Origin: an uncultured Kushneria sp. | Lineage (GTDB): Bacteria; Pseudomonadota; Gammaproteobacteria; Pseudomonadales; Halomonadaceae | DNA: 64,000 nucleotides | Assembly: GCF_947497025.1 (NCBI RefSeq) | Contig: NZ_CANMFC010000005.1 | Coordinates: 248,001 to 312,000, forward strand | Direction of reading: 5' to 3' | Shown here: positions 54,976-64,000 of the stretch, piece after piece | Layout: every line of letters begins with the position of its first letter | Numbering within the stretch: position 1 is the stretch's first letter | The notes under the pieces: generated by a model | What the model saw: only the letters and a program-made list of their open reading frames with translations | What the model was told of the DNA's origin: nothing | The model's database searches: none | Program-made: the position numbers and the translations under genes

Positions 54976-55935
54976 ATGTCACAGACCATCGAACAAACAC
55001 ACATTGTCCCCGACGCCATGACCGGTCTGCGACTGGATCAGGCCGCCGCGGAGCTCTTTGACGAGTTTTCCCGCGAGCGCCTCAAAATCTGGATCAAGGA
55101 GGGCGCCCTGACCGTGGATGGACAGCAAATGCGCCCGCGCGCACCGGTCATGGCGGGCGCCACGCTGGTACTCAATGCCGTGCTGGAAGAAAACCGTGTC
55201 TGGGAAGCCGAGGCGATCGCGCTGGACATCGTGCATGAAGATGATGACGTGCTGGTGCTCAACAAGCCGGTCGGACTGGTGGTCCATCCCGCGGCGGGCA
55301 ACTACAGCGGCACGCTGCTCAATGCGCTGCTGCATCATGCCCCGGAGCTTGCGACCCTGCCACGTGCCGGTATCGTTCATCGTCTGGACAAGGACACCAG
55401 CGGATTAATGGTGGTAGCCAAAACGCTGGCGGCGCAGACCTCTCTGGTCGAGCAGCTGCAGGCGCGCCGGGTCAAGCGTGAATACGACGCCATTGTGATC
55501 GGCGCCATGATTGCCGGAGGCAAGGTGGATGCCCCCATTGGTCGGCATCCGGTGGATCGCAAGCGTCAGGCCGTTGTGGCCAACGGCGGCAAGCCGGCGG
55601 TGACCCACTATCGGGTCGTCGAACGCTTTCGCGGTCACACCCATGTTCGCTGCCGCCTGGAAACCGGGCGTACCCATCAGATTCGCGTGCACATGGCACA
55701 TCAGCGCTTCCCGCTGGTGGGCGATCCGGTCTATGGCGGGCGCCTCAAGCTGCCGGCCGGCGCTGGCGAGGTGCTCAAGGAGACGCTGCGTCACTTTTCG
55801 CGACAGGCCCTGCACGCGCGTCGGCTCGCCTTTATGCACCCGACAAGCCACGAAACCGTCGAGTTCGGCGTGGAATTGCCGGATGACATGTTCATGCTGC
55901 TCGATATTCTGCGCGAGGATGAGGCTCAGACATGA
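54976..55935 (+). CDS. rluD: 23S rRNA pseudouridine synthase RluD
   Basis: 319 residues. It makes pseudouridines 1911, 1915 and 1917 in helix 69 of 23S rRNA. An S4 RNA-binding domain (about residues 15-75) precedes the catalytic domain with HRLDKDTSGLMVVAK (catalytic Asp) and RTHQIRVHMAH. RluD is distinguished from RluC by its opening RLDQAAAELF and its position. The last four bases overlap pgeF (ATGA). Confidence 0.95.
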   Translation: MSQTIEQTHIVPDAMTGLRLDQAAAELFDEFSRERLKIWIKEGALTVDGQQMRPRAPVMAGATLVLNAVLEENRVWEAEAIALDIVHEDDDVLVLNKPVGLVVHPAAGNYSGTLLNALLHHAPELATLPRAGIVHRLDKDTSGLMVVAKTLAAQTSLVEQLQARRVKREYDAIVIGAMIAGGKVDAPIGRHPVDRKRQAVVANGGKPAVTHYRVVERFRGHTHVRCRLETGRTHQIRVHMAHQRFPLVGDPVYGGRLKLPAGAGEVLKETLRHFSRQALHARRLAFMHPTSHETVEFGVELPDDMFMLLDILREDEAQT

Positions 55936-56687
55936 ATCAGGACAGTCGCGATCAGCCCACGCTTATCGTGCCGGACTGGGTAGCACCGGGCTCGGTCGGC
56001 GCGTTTGTCACCACCCGTGAAACCGGCCCCAGCCAGGGCCCCTATGCCGCCTTCAATGCGGCCTCTCATGTGGGTGATGATCCGGAAACGGTGGCCTGGC
56101 TGCGTCAGTTGCTGGGGGCGAAAATCGGAGATCATCGTCCGCTGTTATGGCTGGATCAGGTCCACGGTGCGCGCGTCCAGCAGTCCTTTCAAACACCGCC
56201 GCCTCAGGCCGATGCATCTATCGCACGTGATCAGCAGTATGCCTGTGTGGTCCAGACCGCCGACTGTCTGCCGGTACTGTTCTGCGATCGACGCGGCACT
56301 CGAGTGGCCGCCGCACATGCCGGCTGGCGCGGCCTGGCCGGTGGGGTGCTGGAGGCCACCGTGGGGGCCCTTGGCTGCGCGCCCGAGGAGATCATGGCCT
56401 GGCTGGGGCCTGCCATTTCCAACATGCAGTATGAAGTCGGACGCGAGGTGCATGACGCCTTTGTCAATGTCCATCCCGAGGCTGCTGCTGCCTTTGAAGC
56501 GAGCCCCTATCGGCTGGGCCACTTCATGTGTGACCTCTATCGTCTGGCGCGCCTGCGTCTGGAGGCACTGGGCGTGACCGATATCAGCGGCGGCCATTTC
56601 TGTACGGCTTCCGACCCGCGCTTTTATTCCCATCGTCGCGACAATGGCCTTACCGGTCGCATGAGCAGCATTATCTGGCTTCGCTAG
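55932..56687 (+). CDS. pgeF: Peptidoglycan editing factor / multicopper-like polyphenol oxidase PgeF (YfiH)
   Basis: 251 residues. YfiH proteins have purine-nucleoside phosphorylase and oxidase activities and keep L-serine out of peptidoglycan stems. Metal and active-site motifs TADCLPVLFCD and AAHAGWRGLAGGV are present, followed by GPAISNMQYEVG. It is translationally coupled to rluD, as in most gammaproteobacteria. A sigma-32 promoter and clpB come next. Confidence 0.93.
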   Translation: MNQDSRDQPTLIVPDWVAPGSVGAFVTTRETGPSQGPYAAFNAASHVGDDPETVAWLRQLLGAKIGDHRPLLWLDQVHGARVQQSFQTPPPQADASIARDQQYACVVQTADCLPVLFCDRRGTRVAAAHAGWRGLAGGVLEATVGALGCAPEEIMAWLGPAISNMQYEVGREVHDAFVNVHPEAAAAFEASPYRLGHFMCDLYRLARLRLEALGVTDISGGHFCTASDPRFYSHRRDNGLTGRMSSIIWLR

Positions 56688-56747
56688 GGCGCTGATGGCG
56701 CTGCGGCAAGCTCCCCTTGAATTTAACATAATATTTTGATGGCCCTG

Positions 56748-56774
56748 CTTGAAACGGTTCCCGGCGCCCCCATC
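56748..56774 (+). promoter_or_regulatory. Sigma-32 heat-shock promoter of clpB
   Basis: CTTGAAA (56748-56754), 12-base spacer, CCCCATCT (56767-56774), matching the RpoH consensus CTTGAAA/CCCCATnT. It sits 100 bases before the clpB start codon and overlaps no gene. Confidence 0.85.
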
Positions 56775-56874
56775 TTTGTCTTTGTTGTCAATATACTGAT
56801 ACACGCGCTTTGAGATGCCGGTGCTGCGACTGTGCAGCCCTGATCGGCCAGAGCGCCGGATGAGAGGACACAGG

Positions 56875-59457
<2,583 letters not shown>

Positions 59458-59487
59458 GGTCGGCACACGATATCCATCTCGGACGAT

Positions 59488-59522
59488 AAAAGGGCGGCTA
59501 CTGTCGGTAGCCGCCCTTTTTA
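59488..59522. terminator. Terminator between clpB and treF
   Basis: GGGCGGCTAC-TGTCG-GTAGCCGCCC flanked by AAAA and TTTTTA; works for clpB and possibly for the convergent trehalase gene. Confidence 0.92.
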
Positions 59523-59554
59523 TGCGTTGGATAATCCAGGTCAAAACAGCGTGA

Positions 59555-61171
59555 TCAGGGTGCCGTGTTCTCGAACGTGGCCTCAGGGTAGAGGGCCAGC
59601 AGGGCACGCAGCACGCCGTTGGTCCAGCCAAAGCCATCCTGTGCCGGGTATTCACCGCCATCCGGGGCGCCATTGATATCCATGACGTTGTACTTCTCCA
59701 GCAGTTTGTGATCCTTCTCGAAGCGGTAGAAGTTGTTATGCATCCAGCGTTTGGCGATGGTGTCTGCCAGGCGATCATGACCGTAGCGCTTGAGCCCCTT
59801 GATCGCCATCCACTGAAGCGGTGCCCAGCCGTTGGGGGCATCCCACTGCTGTTCGGTGTCGATGGTGGAGGCCACCAGGCCGCCGGGCTGGAGCAGTTGC
59901 TGCTCGATGGTATCTGCCACATGGGCAGCCTGTTCCTCGGTAGCCACACCGAAGTACAGCGTAAAGACGATGGCGGCACTGACGCTGTCGGTCAGCTCGT
60001 TTTCATGCCAGAGATAGTCTCCGAAACGCTTTTCTTCCGCTGACCAGAACAGCCGACGCAGTGCATCGAGGCGTGAATTGGCTGCGCTCTGAAACAGGTC
60101 GGCGCGCTGGTAGTGTCCAATCCGGCGATGCGTGGCGGCCAGCAGGGACTCCATGTGATACAGCAAACAATTAAGATCCAGCGGCAAAATATCCACGGTG
60201 CGAATGGTGGCCAGGTCATGGGGATCACTCAGCCAGCGTGAGCTGAAGTCCCAGCCGCTTTCCGCGCCGGCACGGATGTTGCGCCATACCTCGATATGAT
60301 CGCGCGTTGAATGACAGGCCGTTTCCATGTCCTCACGAAAGGACTCTTCTCGTGGCGTGTTCAGATCGTCCCAATGACGATTGAGCAGCGTGCCTTCGGA
60401 AAGCTTGACGCAGCGACGGTAGGCTTCGCCGTGGTGTAGTGCTTCGACCCCATCCATCCAGTAGGTATATTCACGCTCCATCTGGGGCAGATAGTGCTCA
60501 TATACCCCTTCACCGTCGTACTGGGCAAGTTGACCGACCATGCCGCAAAAAAACGGCGGCTGAGAGCGTGACAGATAATAGGTACGGTTGCCGTTGGGCA
60601 CGTGGCCGTAGGCATTTATCAAAAAAGCGGCGTTGTTGACCATGTCACGCATTAGATCAATGCGGCCACTTTCACGGAGACCCAGCATCGTGAAGTAGCT
60701 GTCCCAGTAATAAATCTCGTTAAAGCGACCGCCGGGAACCACGTAGGCGTGGGGCAGTGGCAGGCGCGACGAGTTGGGGTTGTACCGGGGCCGCGGCTGT
60801 CGAGTCAGCACGTTCCAGAGCGCGTCAATATGATCGCGTATGTTGCTCTGGCGCTCGGGCGGTTCAACGTTGGCCTGGGTTTCGATGCGTTCAAAGCGCG
60901 CTTCCACAAATTCGCGCAGGACCTTGTTACTGACACATGGGGCATCACCGCAATCCGAGTAGCGCTCTCGGAGCCTGGCATAGTCAGCCATGATCTCCTC
61001 GACCGGTTTGGTCGGAATCATGTCCACAAAGGTCTTGCTGTCATCGAACAGACCGCGACTCTGCACATCGTGGAACAATCTGCCCCAGAGGTGCTCAGGC
61101 AATGGCGGAAGTTCAGCAACTTCCGGCGTGTCCGGCATCGAAGGTGTCAATGCGGCAGCGGTCATGGTCAT
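59555..61171 (-). CDS. treF: Trehalase, cytoplasmic TreF type (GH37)
   Basis: 538 residues, the size of E. coli TreF (549). It splits trehalose into two glucoses and so removes the osmolyte when salt stress ends. Both glycoside hydrolase 37 signatures are seen: PGGRFNEIYYWDSYF near residue 155 and QWDAPNGWAPLQ near residue 450. There is no signal peptide, so the cytoplasmic form is favoured over TreA. ATG 61171 has AGGAA about seven bases upstream; the frame is open to 61438 but those residues are not trehalase. It is convergent with clpB. Confidence 0.94.
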   Translation of the reverse strand: MTMTAAALTPSMPDTPEVAELPPLPEHLWGRLFHDVQSRGLFDDSKTFVDMIPTKPVEEIMADYARLRERYSDCGDAPCVSNKVLREFVEARFERIETQANVEPPERQSNIRDHIDALWNVLTRQPRPRYNPNSSRLPLPHAYVVPGGRFNEIYYWDSYFTMLGLRESGRIDLMRDMVNNAAFLINAYGHVPNGNRTYYLSRSQPPFFCGMVGQLAQYDGEGVYEHYLPQMEREYTYWMDGVEALHHGEAYRRCVKLSEGTLLNRHWDDLNTPREESFREDMETACHSTRDHIEVWRNIRAGAESGWDFSSRWLSDPHDLATIRTVDILPLDLNCLLYHMESLLAATHRRIGHYQRADLFQSAANSRLDALRRLFWSAEEKRFGDYLWHENELTDSVSAAIVFTLYFGVATEEQAAHVADTIEQQLLQPGGLVASTIDTEQQWDAPNGWAPLQWMAIKGLKRYGHDRLADTIAKRWMHNNFYRFEKDHKLLEKYNVMDINGAPDGGEYPAQDGFGWTNGVLRALLALYPEATFENTAP

Positions 61172-61772
61172 GGCAAATTCCTGAAACAATAAATGACGTT
61201 TCTGCCCGGTCGTTGCTGGCAGGTTGAAAGTGGCCCTGTCCTGACAGTTTAGAGGCGCCTGCGGTACGCAATACGCCCCTTTATGATGACCGGTGTTAAC
61301 GCAGGATAGTTCATCACGATGTCGTTTCCCTGGTACACAGCATAACGGCAGACACTGATCAAAACTGTTGTGCTTCCATGCACTGATATCGTGCAATATG
61401 TAGCCCCTATTCGAGACCTGAGCGCTATAAATGCGCATCCATCAGTTGACACCGGGGCATCACTGATAGAGTCTTGAAGGTTCCTGATTGCAGGCATGAA
61501 TTCTTCGGGCGATCCCCGGAGTCATGGAGGACAGTTGCGCGGCGACTGCCTGCCTGCCCAAGGACCTGAACAGGCGGGCCAACCCCCTGCCTGATCAACG
61601 CCCCTATATGTCGACCCGACATGAGATTGAGCAGGTCCTCGTTGCAACCGATCATCAGGCTGCAGCATCAGGTGTCGCTGGCCCCGGGCCGCGGCAGGCG
61701 GCAGAGCCGTCCTCGAACGCCGATGCGCATGGCATCGTGAACGCACTCGAGACCTTATAGGGGAACTCAAAC
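61172..61772. other. 600-base divergent intergenic region between treF and ilvI
   Basis: No supported gene. A 78-codon frame (61524-61760) has no ribosome-binding site or family features. A candidate ilvI promoter is TTGACA (61446-61451) with TAGAGT 15 bases on. I found no leader peptide rich in Leu, Ile and Val codons that would indicate attenuation. The region may hold the treF promoter and a long ilvI leader. Confidence 0.5.
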
Positions 61773-63494
61773 GTGGAATTGCTTTCCGGAGCCGATATGC
61801 TCGCCCGCTTCCTCAAGGATGAGGGCGTTGAATATATCTACGGCTACCCCGGCGGTGCTGCGCTACACATCTATGATGCGCTGTTTCGCCAGGATGATGT
61901 CAAACATATTCTTGTTCGCCATGAACAGGCGGCCACCCATATGGCCGACGGCTATGCCCGTGCCTCGGGTAAACCCGGCGTGGTGCTGGTCACCTCGGGC
62001 CCCGGGGCGACCAACGCGGTCACGGGGATTGCCACAGCCTATATGGATTCCATACCGATGGTCGTGCTGTGTGGTCAGGTGGCCAGCCACCTGATTGGCG
62101 AGGATGCCTTTCAGGAAACCGACATTGTCGGGGTCACGCGTCCAATCGTGAAGCACAGTTTTTCGATCCGTCACCCTTCTGATATACCGACCGTACTCAA
62201 AAAGGCCTTTTATATCGCCTCTTCCGGTCGTCCGGGTCCGGTTGTGGTCGACATCCCCAAGGACATGACCGCGCCGACAGAGCGCTACGAATACGTCTAT
62301 CCTCGCAAGGTCAAGCTGCGGTCATACAATCCCGTATCGCGTGGCCATACCGGTCAGATTCGCAAGGCGGTCGAGCTGATCATGAGCGCCCGGCGTCCCG
62401 TGATCTTTGCCGGTGGCGGGGTCATTACCGGCCGTGCCTCCGAGGCACTGACGGCGCTGGCGCATCGGCTCAATCTTCCCGTGATCACCTCCCTGATGGG
62501 GCTGGGTGCCTTCCCGCAAAACGATCCTCAGTCGCTGGGCTGGCCGGGCATGCATGGCTCCTATGAGTCCAACATGGCCATGCACAACAGTGATCTGGTA
62601 CTGGGTGTCGGCGTGCGCTTCGATGATCGCGTGACCAACAACGTCACTCGATTCTGTCCCGATGCCCGCATCGTGCACATTGACGTTGACCCCAGCTCCA
62701 TTTCCAAGACCGTGCAGGCCGATGTGCCCATTGTCGGGGCGGCCGATAACGTGCTCAACGAGATGCTCAACCAGATCGGTCAGCGGACAGAGGCACAGGA
62801 GCCGCTGGACGAATGGTGGGAGACGATCAACGCCTGGCGTGACGAACGTCGCGGCAAGCTCTATGAGCCGGCCGCTGCCGGTGAGCCCCTCAAGCCCCAG
62901 CAGGTGGTCGAGGCCGTGCATCGTGTCACGCACGGTGATGCCTACGTCGTGACCGATGTCGGTCAGCATCAGATGTTTGCCGCCCAGTATTACAAGTTCA
63001 ATCAGCCCAATCGCTGGATCTCGTCAAGCGGGCTGGGGACGATGGGCTTTGGGCTGCCGGCGGCCATGGGCATCAAGCTCAACTATCCCGATGAGCATGT
63101 CGTATTGTTCACGGGAGAGGGCAGCTTTCAGATGATGATGCAGGAGCTGTCGACCTGTAAGCAGTTCGGCATTCCGGTCAAGATCGTCAATCTCAACAAT
63201 GCCTCGCTGGGGATGGTGCGTCAGTGGCAGGATTTGAATTACAAGTCCCGCCACGCCCACTCCTATATGGAGTCACTGCCTGATTTTGAAAAACTGATCG
63301 AGGCCTATGGCTTCAAGGCCATTACGGTCAGAACAGCCGAAGAGCTTGAGCCGGCGCTGGAAGAGGCGTTTCGCTCAAGGGATGAGCTGGTGTTTCTCGA
63401 TATTCATGTCGACCCGCGCGAGCACGTCTATCCGATGCAGGTTCCGCAGGGGGCCATGTGTGACATGCTGCTGTCGAAGACGGAGCGAACCTGA
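61773..63494 (+). CDS. ilvI: Acetolactate synthase 3, large subunit
   Basis: 573 residues from GTG 61773, with AGGGGA nine bases upstream. It condenses pyruvate with pyruvate or 2-ketobutyrate to begin valine, leucine and isoleucine synthesis. The thiamine-diphosphate domain opens YIYGYPGGAALHIYD, with its catalytic Glu in RHEQAATHMADGYAR; the central FAD-binding and C-terminal cofactor domain with GEGSFQMMMQEL and NNASLGMV follow. IlvI rather than IlvB is favoured by the downstream ilvH. The stop overlaps the ilvH start (TGATG). Confidence 0.95.
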   Translation: MELLSGADMLARFLKDEGVEYIYGYPGGAALHIYDALFRQDDVKHILVRHEQAATHMADGYARASGKPGVVLVTSGPGATNAVTGIATAYMDSIPMVVLCGQVASHLIGEDAFQETDIVGVTRPIVKHSFSIRHPSDIPTVLKKAFYIASSGRPGPVVVDIPKDMTAPTERYEYVYPRKVKLRSYNPVSRGHTGQIRKAVELIMSARRPVIFAGGGVITGRASEALTALAHRLNLPVITSLMGLGAFPQNDPQSLGWPGMHGSYESNMAMHNSDLVLGVGVRFDDRVTNNVTRFCPDARIVHIDVDPSSISKTVQADVPIVGAADNVLNEMLNQIGQRTEAQEPLDEWWETINAWRDERRGKLYEPAAAGEPLKPQQVVEAVHRVTHGDAYVVTDVGQHQMFAAQYYKFNQPNRWISSSGLGTMGFGLPAAMGIKLNYPDEHVVLFTGEGSFQMMMQELSTCKQFGIPVKIVNLNNASLGMVRQWQDLNYKSRHAHSYMESLPDFEKLIEAYGFKAITVRTAEELEPALEEAFRSRDELVFLDIHVDPREHVYPMQVPQGAMCDMLLSKTERT

Positions 63495-63985
63495 TGCGCC
63501 ATATCATATCGATGCTGCTTGAAAACGAGCCGGGCGCCCTGTCACGCGTGATCGGGCTCTTTTCCCAGCGCAACTTCAATATCGAAACGCTCAACGTGGC
63601 CCCGACCGATGACCCGACGCTGTCGCGTCTGACGGTGACCACCAATGGCGATGAGCGCATCATCGAGCAGATCACCAAACACCTCAATCGTCTGATCGAT
63701 GTGGTCAAGCTGGTGGATCTGACCGAAGGGGCGCATATCGAGCGCGAACTGATGCTGGTCAAGGTCAAGGCACAGGGGAGCGCGCGTGATGAGGTCAAGC
63801 GCACGGCGGACATCTTCCGGGCCCAGATCGTGGATGTGACGCCAAGCGTCTATACCGTGCAGATTACCGGCGACGCCAACAAGATGGATGCCTTCCTGCA
63901 GGCCGTGACGCCTCTGGGAGTGCTGGAAGTGGCGCGTACCGGTGTGTCCGGAATTGCACGTGGTGACAAGGTGCTGAGCATCTGA
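63494..63985 (+). CDS. ilvH: Acetolactate synthase 3, regulatory subunit
   Basis: 163 residues, identical in length to E. coli IlvH. The N-terminal ACT domain (MRHIISMLLENEPGALSRV) binds valine for feedback inhibition, and the C-terminal domain ends in ARTGVSGIARGDKVLS. It is translationally coupled to ilvI by a one-base overlap. ilvC probably follows beyond the right edge, but this is inference. Confidence 0.97.
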   Translation: MRHIISMLLENEPGALSRVIGLFSQRNFNIETLNVAPTDDPTLSRLTVTTNGDERIIEQITKHLNRLIDVVKLVDLTEGAHIERELMLVKVKAQGSARDEVKRTADIFRAQIVDVTPSVYTVQITGDANKMDAFLQAVTPLGVLEVARTGVSGIARGDKVLSI

Positions 63986-64000
63986 CGCCGAAGTTTTTGC

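Noticed and set aside
61524-61760. 78-codon frame upstream of ilvI
   Set aside because: No ribosome-binding site, low-complexity composition, no Leu/Ile/Val run expected of an ilv leader peptide.

Overview
This is a contiguous stretch of core chromosome from a GC-rich gammaproteobacterium, most likely a member of the Halomonadaceae (Halomonas/Kushneria/Cobetia group). The reasons are the Pseudomonas-like order of housekeeping genes (ispB | rplU-rpmA-obg-proB-rpsT-murJ-ribF-ileS-lspA-fkpB-ispH, type IV minor pilins, thiO, a PP0621-type gene, bamD | rluD-pgeF-clpB), the FabY-type ketoacyl synthase, the coaD-ferredoxin pair, and genes suited to osmotic stress (a BCCT carrier, trehalase, proB). 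This placement is inference. I see no insertion sequence, phage, integrase, CRISPR array or rRNA, and one tRNA (Pro, CGG).

Layout. 1-5.4 kb: the 5' part of a CinA-family gene, a small PRC-barrel-like protein, a frameshifted MASE3-PAS-GGDEF sensor and a MATE exporter. 5.6-15 kb: an outer-membrane barrel protein, ferredoxin, coaD, fabY, a DedA protein, a TrmB-like methyltransferase, an SMR exporter, dacB, a metallo-beta-lactamase-fold hydrolase and dgkA. 15.1-20 kb: a BCCT transporter broken by a 26-bp tandem duplication, coupled to a CocE/NonD hydrolase and followed by a LysR regulator. 20-30.5 kb: cyanase, a Nudix/pseudo-Nudix pair, an amidohydrolase with an AbrB-type membrane protein, glnE, trhO, a D-amino-acid aminotransferase, a GAF protein, a second metallo-hydrolase and tRNA-Pro. 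30.5-43.6 kb: the ispB to ispH housekeeping block, ending in an orphan crtZ. 43.7-52.3 kb: pilV-pilW-pilX-pilY1, a membrane GGDEF-EAL gene cut by an amber codon, and a convergent FimU-like pseudopilin. 52.4-64 kb: thiO, the PP0621-type gene, bamD, rluD, pgeF, clpB with a sigma-32 promoter, trehalase and ilvIH.

How the genes connect. Translation and ribosome assembly (rplU, rpmA, rpsT, obg, ileS, rluD, trhO), envelope building (murJ, lspA, dacB, dgkA, bamD, fabY) and isoprenoid supply (ispH, ispB, with crtZ as a user) dominate. Three genes carry inactivating changes that look recent: the BCCT carrier and both cyclic-di-GMP enzymes.

The most unusual signals are the perfect 26-bp duplication in the BCCT gene, an isoleucyl-tRNA synthetase whose C-terminal zinc-site cysteines are all replaced and whose KMSKS loop reads KQSKS, a translationally adjacent Nudix enzyme and Nudix pseudoenzyme, and a minor-pilin cluster that is rearranged, lacks pilE, and has a pseudopilin with Asp in place of Glu5. 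All coordinates and motifs were read by eye. No database search was run.
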